NCBI GenBank assembly: GCA_964370085.1
Contig: CAYJHI010000014.1
Coordinates: 1-26,179 of the forward strand
Length of the DNA: 26,179 bases
Reading direction: 5' to 3'
Source of the DNA: CARZYU01 sp964370085
GTDB lineage: Bacteria; Bacillota_I; Bacilli_A; RF39; UBA660
How positions within the stretch are numbered: position 1 is the stretch's first letter; every line of letters begins with the position of its first letter. A model generated the notes under the pieces. The model worked only from the letters and a program-made list of their open reading frames with translations. It was not told the origin of the DNA and did no database searches. Positions 14,495 through 20,729 of this stretch are shown here, in pieces. The position numbers were made by a program, and so were the translations under genes.

Positions 14495-15422
14495 AGTAAC
14501 AATTGTTATACCGGTTTATAATGGTGAAGATTACATAAGAGAAGCGATAGACAGTGCTTTAAATCAAGATTATTCTAACTGTGAAATTATAGTTGTCAAT
14601 GATGGTTCAAAAGATAATACTGAGAAAATTTGTAAAAGTTATGGTAAAAAAATCAAATATTTTGCCAAGGAAAATGGGGGAGTATCTTCCGCTCTAAATG
14701 TTGCTATAAAACATATGACTGGAGATTACTTTTCTTGGCTATCACATGATGACTTATATGACAGTAACAAAATATCAAAACAAATGAAAATAATAAATAA
14801 AAGAGATGATGTTATTATATTTGGAGACTATCGTTTTATCAATACGAGAAGTGAATATATTGGTGAACAAAAGATTGATATAAAAACTTCTAATAAAAGA
14901 TATGATCCGGTATTATATGGACAAATAAATGGAATTACGTTACTTATTCCAAAGAAAGCAATTGATTTAGCAGGAAAATTCAATGAAACACTACGTTGCA
15001 CTCAAGATTACGACATGTGGTTTAGAATGGAAAAAAAAGGTTTTAAATATGTTCATGTAACTGACATATTAACTTCTACAAGGCTACATCCAGGTCAAGA
15101 TACTAATAAAAATCCAGCTGTTTATACTGAAGGGATTGATTTATGGACAGATATAATTAAATATTATGCAAAATTAGAAGAGAACAAAAATTTTAATTAT
15201 TATGAGGTAGCTGCTAAACAAATGCAAATTATGGGACTTGATAAAGTAGTTATCTATTGTTTAGAACAATGTCAAAAATATAATCCGGAAAAAACCAATA
15301 TTTTAAAGAAAGAACTAGTTAAAATTACTAAAAATTTAAATCCTAATGTCTTGAAGAGAACAATCAGATATATGAAAAAAAATGGATTAAAAAGAACTTT
15401 TAAGAGAATTGTAAAAAAATAG
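14478..15422 (+). CDS. GT2 family glycosyltransferase, paralogue of the upstream middle domain
   Basis: A 314-residue GT-A fold enzyme with TIVIPVYNGEDY at the start, VVNDGSKD for UDP binding, GGVSSALN and the metal-binding WLSHDDLYD, then the acceptor region with NGITLLIP and RCTQDYDMWFRM. These segments match residues 505-750 of the preceding protein nearly motif for motif, including HPGQDTNKNP against HSQQVTNTNP and TEGxxLWT, so the two arose by duplication. A basic tail (KRTIRYMKKNG...) closes the protein, probably a membrane-surface anchor. The start overlaps the preceding gene by 17 nt and has AAAGGTGA just upstream. With the preceding protein it would add sugars to a lipid-linked or polymer acceptor; linkage is not predictable. 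Confidence 0.88.
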   Translation: MQSKSKVTIVIPVYNGEDYIREAIDSALNQDYSNCEIIVVNDGSKDNTEKICKSYGKKIKYFAKENGGVSSALNVAIKHMTGDYFSWLSHDDLYDSNKISKQMKIINKRDDVIIFGDYRFINTRSEYIGEQKIDIKTSNKRYDPVLYGQINGITLLIPKKAIDLAGKFNETLRCTQDYDMWFRMEKKGFKYVHVTDILTSTRLHPGQDTNKNPAVYTEGIDLWTDIIKYYAKLEENKNFNYYEVAAKQMQIMGLDKVVIYCLEQCQKYNPEKTNILKKELVKITKNLNPNVLKRTIRYMKKNGLKRTFKRIVKK

Positions 15423-15423
15423 T

Positions 15424-15450
15424 AAAAGAAGTAAATACTTCTTTTTTTTT
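15424..15450 (+). terminator. Terminator of the second glycan block
   Basis: A perfect 9-bp stem AAAAGAAGT (15424-15432) / ACTTCTTTT (15437-15445) with AAAT loop continues into a T-run. Confidence 0.9.
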
Positions 15451-15451
15451 A

Positions 15452-15460
15452 TGTTATAAT
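15452..15460 (+). promoter_or_regulatory. Extended -10 promoter of the MBL-DUF3006-uppS operon
   Basis: TGTTATAAT matches TGnTATAAT exactly, right after the terminator. No clear -35 is seen. The ribosome site AGGAG follows, with the ATG at 15482. Confidence 0.6.
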
Positions 15461-15481
15461 GAAAAAGAATAGGAGTACGAA

Positions 15482-16369
15482 ATGAAGAAGTTAATAGGAC
15501 TGTTAATAGTGATACTAGGAACAATAGGATATATAGTAATAGAGCCTCAATTAGAAGAAAGTTATGCTGTACCAGAACAAAAAGAACAAACTCAAGAAGT
15601 AATAAATACAACAGATGATCAAATAACAATACATTTCTTAGATGTAGATCAAGCTGATGCGATTGTCATAGAATTAATAGATAATGAAGTAATGGTTATT
15701 GATGCAGGAGAGGCTCATGACAGTGATACTGTTATAAATTATTTACAAGATTTAAATTATACAAACATTGATTATTTAGTAGGTACTCATCCCCATGCAG
15801 ATCACATAGGTGGACTAGAAGATGTTATAAACAATTTTACAGTAGAAAAGATATATATGCCTAAAGTAACCACTGATACTAAGACATATGAAAATTTGTT
15901 AACAACAATAAGTAATCATAATTTAAAAATAACAACAGCAAAAAATGATACTATTATTATAGAAGAAGACAACTATAAAATAGAAATATTAGGTCCTATC
16001 CAAGAATACAATGATCTAAATAACAATTCCGCAGTTATAAAAATAACTTACTATAACAACAGTTTCTTATTTATGGGAGATGCTGAAAAAGAAAGTGAAG
16101 AAGATTTACTTAATAGTGGATATGATTTGGATGTTGATATAGTAAAAGTAGGACATCATGGTAGTGATACTTCATCAACCTTAGAGTTTATCAGTGCAAC
16201 AACACCAGAATATGCTATAATATCAGTAGGAGAAAATAACACCTACAATTTACCAAAACAAGATGTAATACTTAATTGGGAAAATATAGGAACAAAAGTA
16301 TTTCGTACTGATTTGGATGGAAATGTTGTTATTAGTAGTGATGGAACAACGTTGAGAGTAGAGGAATAG
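15482..16369 (+). CDS. Membrane-anchored/secreted ComEC-like metallo-beta-lactamase-fold protein
   Basis: A 295-residue protein with an N-terminal hydrophobic helix (about 4-20) that should act as a signal peptide or anchor, placing the domain outside the cell. The rest is a metallo-beta-lactamase domain like the C-terminal domain of the DNA uptake protein ComEC. It has ITIHFLDVDQADAIVIEL (48-65), the metal motif THPHADHIGG (102-111), LFMGDAE, and KVGHHGSDTSS. ComEC normally has DVGQGD; here it is DVDQAD. The rest of ComEC (its channel and OB domain) is absent, so this is the stand-alone type common in Firmicutes, thought to be a nuclease or phosphodiesterase. The DUF3006 gene follows after two bases, a common pairing. 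Confidence 0.85.
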   Translation: MKKLIGLLIVILGTIGYIVIEPQLEESYAVPEQKEQTQEVINTTDDQITIHFLDVDQADAIVIELIDNEVMVIDAGEAHDSDTVINYLQDLNYTNIDYLVGTHPHADHIGGLEDVINNFTVEKIYMPKVTTDTKTYENLLTTISNHNLKITTAKNDTIIIEEDNYKIEILGPIQEYNDLNNNSAVIKITYYNNSFLFMGDAEKESEEDLLNSGYDLDVDIVKVGHHGSDTSSTLEFISATTPEYAIISVGENNTYNLPKQDVILNWENIGTKVFRTDLDGNVVISSDGTTLRVEE

Positions 16370-16371
16370 TA

Positions 16372-16566
16372 ATGAAAGTGGTAATTGATCGTTTTGAAGG
16401 AAAATATGCTATTGTTGAAACTAATAACAAAGAGTTTTATCACCTTGAAAAACAACTCTTAGAAAGTGCTAGTGAAGGAGATATTATAGAAATAAAAGTA
16501 TTAACTAAAGAAACAAAAGAACGGAAGAAAAAAATCGATGAGTTAGTTAACACTTTATTTGAATAA
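16372..16566 (+). CDS. DUF3006 family small protein
   Basis: A 64-residue protein beginning VVIDRFEGKYAIVE, the hallmark of DUF3006, followed by a strand-rich stretch and a basic Lys/Glu helix. DUF3006 proteins are frequently encoded next to secreted ComEC-like metallo-beta-lactamase proteins, as here, with a two-base spacing that suggests translational coupling. There is no signal peptide, so it would remain in the cytoplasm while its neighbour is exported. The function is unknown; a part in regulation of, or nucleic-acid metabolism with, the neighbour is only a guess. uppS follows 11 nt later on the same transcript. Confidence 0.8.
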   Translation: MKVVIDRFEGKYAIVETNNKEFYHLEKQLLESASEGDIIEIKVLTKETKERKKKIDELVNTLFE

Positions 16567-16577
16567 AGGAGAGTAGT

Positions 16578-17279
16578 ATGATTGTAAAAAAAATACCACA
16601 TCATCTAGGAATAATAATGGATGGTAATGGAAGATGGGCACAGAACAAAATGATGCCAAGAAGTTTTGGTCACAAAAAAGGTGCAGAGAATCTTGAAAAG
16701 CTAACTACTTATATATTTGAAAGAGGAATCAAGGTATTTAGTATATATGCTTTTTCAACAGAAAATTTCAAAAGAGAAAAAAAAGAAGTAGATTATTTAA
16801 TGAATCTATTTACTAAATATTTTAAAGATATTATTCCCACTTGCTTAGAAAAAGATATAAAAGTAGTGTTTTCAGGAAGAAAAGAAAATTTAAAAGAAGA
16901 CTTAATTAAAGTTATGAATAATGCTGAGAAACAAACCAAAAACAACAAAAGAGGCATCTTCAATGTTTGTCTAAATTATGGTAGTCAGTATGAAATAGTA
17001 GATGCTGTAAAAAAGATAGTTGCAACAGGTAAAAATGTGGATGATTTAACACCGGAAGAGTTTAATAAATATTTATATAATAACCTACCACCACTTGATC
17101 TGATTATTAGAACTAGTAGGGAACAAAGATTAAGTAATTTTATGATGTACCAAGCCAGTTATGCAGAATTTTATTTTCCAGAAACTCACTTCCCAGATTT
17201 CAATAAAAAAGAATTAGATAAAGCCATTGATGAATATAACAACAGAGATAGGAGATTTGGTAATACAACCAAAAAGTAA
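16578..17279 (+). CDS. uppS: Undecaprenyl diphosphate synthase (isoprenyl transferase)
   Basis: A 233-residue cis-prenyltransferase that extends farnesyl diphosphate with eight isopentenyl units to make the C55 lipid carrier used for peptidoglycan, teichoic acid and capsule synthesis. The catalytic Asp15 lies in IIMDGNGRWA, followed by the RSFGHKKGAEN, IYAFSTENFKR and NYGSQYEI motifs and the pyrophosphate-binding LIIRTSREQRLSNF (175-188). The usual bacterial sequence there is RTGGEQRLSNF, so the second Gly is Arg181 here. Other key residues (E182, R184, S186, N187) are kept, so activity is expected. In Bacillus uppS is followed by cdsA; here an LtaS-like gene, gtrA and a non-coding gap lie between them. 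GGAGAG precedes the ATG. Confidence 0.95.
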   Translation: MIVKKIPHHLGIIMDGNGRWAQNKMMPRSFGHKKGAENLEKLTTYIFERGIKVFSIYAFSTENFKREKKEVDYLMNLFTKYFKDIIPTCLEKDIKVVFSGRKENLKEDLIKVMNNAEKQTKNNKRGIFNVCLNYGSQYEIVDAVKKIVATGKNVDDLTPEEFNKYLYNNLPPLDLIIRTSREQRLSNFMMYQASYAEFYFPETHFPDFNKKELDKAIDEYNNRDRRFGNTTKK

Positions 17280-17280
17280 T

Positions 17281-19107
17281 ATGAAAGCAGTAAAAGAAAA
17301 ACTAAATAAAATATTGATCAACAAAGAAACTAATCAAGTAAAAATTCTAACTATCGGGTTAGAATATTTTGCTCTATTAATATCTTTTATATATATACCA
17401 TTTCTATTCTTTTTCTTAGCACCAGAAGGAACAACCATTGATAGTATTAATGTTTTATATATAATTTCTGGAAGTGTTATTTTAAGTTCAATATGGTTGC
17501 TAAAAAATAGGATATTAAAGAAAATTATTTATACAGTATTATATTTATGGTTTTTACTATACACAATAATTCAATATATATATGAAACTATTTTAGATAA
17601 ATACTTTACATTATTTGATATTTATAACTTATCAGAAGGAACATCATTTATAGAAACTATCGTGCCTTCTTTAACATTTACTTTGATTTTAGGAATTATC
17701 CTAGGCGGTATTTTATATCTTATAACTATGAAATTAATTACTATAGTAGGCAAAAACCAAAGACCCTTTCCCATTCTTTATCGTTTGAGTTTTCTACTAA
17801 TATTTATTTCAATTATGATTGTAACAGACTTAAATGCTAATGATCAATTATATCAAGAACACTTAAAAGCTGATGTAGAAAAAAATACCTTTACGGAAGA
17901 ACAAACAAGATATGAAAAAGTTCTTAATTTTAGTGATACCAAAACAATAGTACCAACAATTTCTATTTATAAATATTTTTTCTTAGATTTTACACAGTTT
18001 GCTTCTTCTTTTATTACACCTAACAATAGTTTAGAAAACATAGATTATCAATTAGAAAAATTACTAAAAGAAACAGAAGTAAATGACTATACAGGCATAT
18101 ATGAAGGAGATAACTTAGTTTTCATTCTTCTAGAAAGTATTGATACATGGATAATAGATGAAGATACAATGCCAACACTTAATAATATGATGAAAACAGG
18201 AATGAATTTTACTAATCACTATACAGAAGTTTATAGTGGTGGTTCAACACAAAGTACTGAGTTTGCTGCCAATACAGGTTTTTATGTACCATTAAAGTAC
18301 AATGTATATGATAGTATAGATAATAATTATAAATATTCACTACCTAATCTCTTTAATGAAGACGGGTATAATACTTATTCCCTACATGCTAATGAAGGAA
18401 GTTTCTATAATAGAGAAGATTTTCATCAAAGTTGGGGATATAAAAATACTAATTTTTTATATGATGAAGGATATTCATTAGATTATTTCAACGACACTAA
18501 ATTATTAGAAGAAGATGTATATGATTTATATATAGACCAAGAAGAAAAGTTCATGACATCCATTATTACTTACAGTGGCCATGGTCCATATATTAATAAC
18601 AGTTATTGTCCTGTAGAACTAAATGAGGAAGAATGCTATCGATATGTTGCTAAAATAACAGATGATTATTTAAAAGGATTGATAGAAAGATTAGAACAAG
18701 ATAATATGTTGGATAACACAACATTTGTCATGTATGGAGATCATTATTCCTATTTATATCAAGATAAAGATTATATTTATTCCAAAAAAGTAGATAATAT
18801 AGAAACAACAGCTTATCAAATACATAACATACCTTTTGTAATTTGGAATAATCACATGGAACCCATAGAATTTACAGGATACACCGGAACAACTGATATC
18901 CTACCTACAGTAGCTAATCTTTTTGGGTTAAACTATGATGCCAATTATTATATAGGAGATGATGTTTTTAGTAATAATTATAAAGATTATCTACTATTTG
19001 GAGATTTGTATTTTATTGGGAATGACAAAAGTTATTATAATGAAGTTGTTGACCGATTAGAGTTAAATGATGATATAATAAAAACAAATTACTTTTTATA
19101 TAGATAG
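17281..19107 (+). CDS. LtaS-like lipoteichoic acid/phosphoglycerol transferase
   Basis: A 608-residue membrane enzyme of the LtaS/sulfatase superfamily. About five N-terminal membrane helices (to about residue 190) are followed by an extracellular phosphatase-fold domain. Conserved metal and catalytic positions are visible: E285 in LLESID, the nucleophile Thr323 in GGSTQSTEF, H434 in YSGHGPY, and D487/H488 in MYGDHYSY. Such proteins polymerise glycerol-phosphate from phosphatidylglycerol, or attach it to glycans. ATG 17281 starts one base after the uppS stop with no clear Shine-Dalgarno, so translation probably couples to uppS. An upstream TTG or ATG (17227/17230) would overlap uppS without better support. 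Its neighbours supply undecaprenol and phospholipid, which fits teichoic acid work. Confidence 0.88.
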   Translation: MKAVKEKLNKILINKETNQVKILTIGLEYFALLISFIYIPFLFFFLAPEGTTIDSINVLYIISGSVILSSIWLLKNRILKKIIYTVLYLWFLLYTIIQYIYETILDKYFTLFDIYNLSEGTSFIETIVPSLTFTLILGIILGGILYLITMKLITIVGKNQRPFPILYRLSFLLIFISIMIVTDLNANDQLYQEHLKADVEKNTFTEEQTRYEKVLNFSDTKTIVPTISIYKYFFLDFTQFASSFITPNNSLENIDYQLEKLLKETEVNDYTGIYEGDNLVFILLESIDTWIIDEDTMPTLNNMMKTGMNFTNHYTEVYSGGSTQSTEFAANTGFYVPLKYNVYDSIDNNYKYSLPNLFNEDGYNTYSLHANEGSFYNREDFHQSWGYKNTNFLYDEGYSLDYFNDTKLLEEDVYDLYIDQEEKFMTSIITYSGHGPYINNSYCPVELNEEECYRYVAKITDDYLKGLIERLEQDNMLDNTTFVMYGDHYSYLYQDKDYIYSKKVDNIETTAYQIHNIPFVIWNNHMEPIEFTGYTGTTDILPTVANLFGLNYDANYYIGDDVFSNNYKDYLLFGDLYFIGNDKSYYNEVVDRLELNDDIIKTNYFLYR

Positions 19108-19115
19108 GAGAAAAT

Positions 19116-19532
19116 ATGAAAAAAATCTTAATATTATATAAACGTTATGAAGAAATAATAAACTATTTAATTGTAGGAGGGTTAACAACCATAGTAGGAG
19201 TAGGAACGTATTACCTATTTGTTAACACCTTCTTGGAAGCTAGTAGTCCTCTAGAGTTACAAATAGCAAATGTATTATCATGGATATGTGCAGTAGCATT
19301 TGCCTATTTTACTAATCGTATTTTTGTTTTTAAAAGTAAAAATAAAAACTATTTAAAAGAAGTACTAACCTTTGTCACTTCAAGAATTACAACACTTTTA
19401 TCAGATATGTTAATAATGTTTGTATTAGTATCGGTTATAGTAATAGATGATTTAATTGCTAAAATTATTTCACAAGTAGTAGTTATAGTTTTAAATTATA
19501 TTTTAAGCAAAATATTTGTCTTTAAAAAATAA
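19116..19532 (+). CDS. GtrA family membrane protein (putative lipid-sugar flippase)
   Basis: A 138-residue protein with four hydrophobic segments. It has the GtrA pattern INYLIVGGLTTIVG at the first helix, then NVLSWICAVAFAYFTNRIFVF, and a closing LNYILSKIFVFKK. GtrA proteins are proposed to flip undecaprenyl-phosphate-linked sugars made by GtrB/CsbB-type enzymes to the outer face, or to assist them, in O-antigen, teichoic acid and arabinogalactan decoration. It starts 8 nt after the LtaS-like gene behind TAGGAG, which links it to teichoic acid. The GtrB-like and GtrII-like partners are encoded at 4044-6510. No terminator immediately follows; the transcript may run to the strong terminator at 19634-19669. 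Confidence 0.88.
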   Translation: MKKILILYKRYEEIINYLIVGGLTTIVGVGTYYLFVNTFLEASSPLELQIANVLSWICAVAFAYFTNRIFVFKSKNKNYLKEVLTFVTSRITTLLSDMLIMFVLVSVIVIDDLIAKIISQVVVIVLNYILSKIFVFKK

Positions 19533-19546
19533 ATAATTACCATTAA

Positions 19547-19576
19547 TTAACAGTTGTAATTAAGACAAAGTATGAT
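19547..19576 (+). promoter_or_regulatory. Promoter of the predicted small RNA
   Basis: TTAACA (19547-19552) and TATGAT (19571-19576), each one base from consensus, are 18 nt apart. Predicted start about 19583. Confidence 0.6.
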
Positions 19577-19589
19577 AAACTAATATTGG

Positions 19590-19624
19590 GAAGCATCTAG
19601 AATCATACCTAGAGCTTACTGGTA
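19590..19624 (+). repeat. Left arm of imperfect inverted repeat
   Basis: The arm reads GAAGCATCTAGAA, a 6-nt insert, CTAGA, GCT, TACTGGTA. The right arm, on the - strand at 19813-19787, reads GAAGCATTTAGAA, CTAGA, C, TACTGGTA. Apart from insertions the right arm matches at 26 of 27 positions, and the single C/T change keeps the stem paired through a G-U pair. Confidence 0.7.
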
Positions 19625-19633
19625 TTTTTGGGT

Positions 19634-19669
19634 AAGATTCACTTCAAGTATTGAAGCGAATCTTTTTTT
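19634..19669 (+). terminator. Strong terminator of the predicted small RNA
   Basis: AGATTC-A-CTTCAA (19635-19647) pairs with TTGAAG-C-GAATCT (19651-19663) with one A/C mismatch and a 3-nt loop, followed by seven T. It has no comparable T-tract on the - strand, so it works in the + direction only. Confidence 0.9.
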
Positions 19670-19685
19670 ATTAAATAATCCTAAC

Positions 19686-19751
19686 TTAATAGGTAATTAA
19701 TAAAATAATAATATGTACTAATGCAAAGATTAGAAAATTTTTCTTAGACAT
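19686..19751 (-). CDS. Putative 21-residue hydrophobic miniprotein
   Basis: A short - strand frame starts with ATG at 19751-19749 and stops with TAA at 19688-19686. It encodes a polar basic N-terminus (MSKKN) and then one continuous hydrophobic stretch with a single His, ending ILLITY; this is enough for one membrane span. The reason to take it seriously is its ribosome site. AGGAGGTGG on the - strand (19764-19756) is one of the best Shine-Dalgarno matches in the window and ideally spaced. A second AGGAGGT lies further upstream (19783-19777). The size and hydropathy are like type I toxins such as Ibs, but there is no sequence family match I can name. No confident - strand promoter is seen; TATATT at 19820-19815 is a possible -10. 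Confidence 0.5.
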   Translation of the reverse strand: MSKKNFLIFALVHIIILLITY

Positions 19752-19786
19752 ATTACCACCTCCTCAATAAGCCGAAACCTCCTGAG

Positions 19787-19813
19787 TACCAGTAGTCTAG
19801 TTCTAAATGCTTC
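19787..19813 (-). repeat. Right arm of imperfect inverted repeat
   Basis: On the - strand this 27-nt segment carries GAAGCATTTAGAA, CTAGA and TACTGGTA in the same order as the left arm at 19590-19624. It lies in the predicted 5' leader of the 21-codon frame. It can form UUUA-GAAC-UAGA, the same hairpin as in the small RNA but with a shorter loop. Confidence 0.7.
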
Positions 19814-19876
19814 TAATATATTATTTACAAAAAGTTAAAAAAAGTGTTCACAAATTAATTTATATAGGTCTTTTGC

Positions 19877-19905
19877 TTGTTAAAGTTTTTTTTTTATATT
19901 ATAAT
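19877..19905 (+). promoter_or_regulatory. SigA-type promoter of cdsA-dut-rseP
   Basis: TTGTTA (19877-19882), a 17-nt T-rich spacer and a perfect TATAAT (19900-19905). Predicted start near 19912, with GGAGGA (19921-19926) and ATG 19931 following. Confidence 0.8.
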
Positions 19906-19930
19906 AAATATATAATCGTTGGAGGAAAAT

Positions 19931-20722
19931 ATGAAAAAAAGAGTAATAAGTGCTTTAGTCTTAACTATAATTATTATACCTTTAATTTTAATTGGCGGAA
20001 TTCCTTTTATAGTGGGTATAACTGCAATAGGAGTAGTAGGACTACATGAATTATTAATTACTAGAGAAACAAAGAAAAAATTCCCTTTAATAATGAAGCT
20101 AATAGCTTATCTTTTTACTGCTATGTGGATATTAAATAGTGCTGGTGTTAACACATTCATATTATCAATAGAGTATTATATGTTAGCATTACTAATGGTT
20201 GTTTTTATTTCCCCAATGGTCTTTTATAACAATCAAGAAAAATATAATTTAAACGATGCTTGGTATTTAATTGGTAGTATAACATTTATATCACTAGTGT
20301 TTAATGCCTTAATTATTACTAGAAATATGGGAGTAGAATATTTATTATATATTATCTTAATTGCTACTGCCACTGATATATTTGCCCTTTATACAGGTAA
20401 ATATATTGGTGTTCATAAGTTATCTAGTATTTCGCCTAAAAAGACTATTGAAGGTTTAATAGGAGGAGTCTTAATGGCGACATTTATTGCCAGTTTATTT
20501 TGGTATACTGTTATAGATCCAACTAGTTCCTTTATTGTAATACCTCTAACTCTAGGTTTAGCAGTTGCAGGACAAGTCAGTGACTTAACATTCTCTGCTA
20601 TTAAAAGAAAATATAAAAAGAAAGATTTTGCTAATCTAATACCAGGACACGGAGGAATACTTGATCGACTAGACAGTCTATTCTTTATTATTCTCCTGTT
20701 CTCATTAGTGTACGCGTTTTAG
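19931..20722 (+). CDS. cdsA: Phosphatidate cytidylyltransferase (CDP-diacylglycerol synthase)
   Basis: A 263-residue polytopic membrane enzyme with about seven to eight hydrophobic segments. It makes CDP-diacylglycerol from phosphatidic acid and CTP, the precursor of phosphatidylglycerol and so of any LtaS-type polymer. The conserved region runs from DIFALYTGKYIG through HKLSSISPKKTIEGLIGG to the C-terminal signature with KRKYKKKDFANLIPGHGG followed by ILDRLDSLFF. These carry the Asp and Lys residues of the CdsA active site. ATG 19931 is set by GGAGGA at 19921; an in-frame TTG at 19919 precedes the ribosome site and is rejected. dut follows after 7 nt and then rseP, so the usual Firmicutes cdsA-rseP pair is interrupted by dut, with no dxr. 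Confidence 0.94.
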   Translation: MKKRVISALVLTIIIIPLILIGGIPFIVGITAIGVVGLHELLITRETKKKFPLIMKLIAYLFTAMWILNSAGVNTFILSIEYYMLALLMVVFISPMVFYNNQEKYNLNDAWYLIGSITFISLVFNALIITRNMGVEYLLYIILIATATDIFALYTGKYIGVHKLSSISPKKTIEGLIGGVLMATFIASLFWYTVIDPTSSFIVIPLTLGLAVAGQVSDLTFSAIKRKYKKKDFANLIPGHGGILDRLDSLFFIILLFSLVYAF

Positions 20723-20729
20723 GTGCTAT

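Larger units (their letters stand above)
19583..19669 (+). ncRNA. Predicted small RNA between gtrA and cdsA
   Basis: An RNA of about 87 nt is predicted between a near-consensus promoter and a strong terminator, with no reading frame worth naming. It can fold into a 5' hairpin, AAGC-A-UCUAG (19591-19600) with CUAGA-GCUU (19609-19617), with an 8-nt loop. A weaker CUUAC/GUAAG pairing (19615-19619 with 19631-19635) competes at its base. The loop and downstream GGUAU could form a short pseudoknot. The 5' element recurs on the opposite strand before the 21-codon frame. The RNA would be antisense to any - strand transcript reading through from that frame. I cannot match it to a known RNA family; expression is inferred. 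Confidence 0.5.
19533..19930. other. 398-nt intergenic region with opposed RNAs and an inverted repeat
   Basis: The only gap above 300 nt. In order it holds a + strand promoter (19547-19576), a predicted + strand RNA (19583-19669) ending in a strong terminator, a - strand 21-codon open frame (19751-19686) with an excellent ribosome site, and the cdsA promoter (19877-19905). The two opposed units carry copies of the same element in inverted orientation (19590-19624 and 19813-19787). No tRNA, rRNA or named riboswitch was recognised. Confidence 0.7.

Noticed and set aside
17227..17280. Upstream TTG/ATG start for the LtaS-like gene inside uppS
   Set aside because: The added residues resemble no part of the family, and no well-spaced ribosome site precedes them; ATG 17281 gives a normal N-terminus.
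19634..19669. Bidirectional terminator serving both opposed transcripts
   Set aside because: On the - strand the hairpin is followed by TTACCC rather than a T-run, so it should stop only + strand transcription.
19583..19669. Fst/Ldr-type par locus or a named riboswitch
   Set aside because: In Fst loci direct repeats make the two RNAs complementary; here the arms are inverted so the RNAs share the same sequence. The peptide lacks Fst motifs, and no known riboswitch core was recognised.
19807..20049. 80-codon + strand frame across the cdsA promoter
   Set aside because: It runs through the cdsA promoter and start in another frame, has no ribosome site, and its sequence is mostly the shadow of the T-rich spacer.
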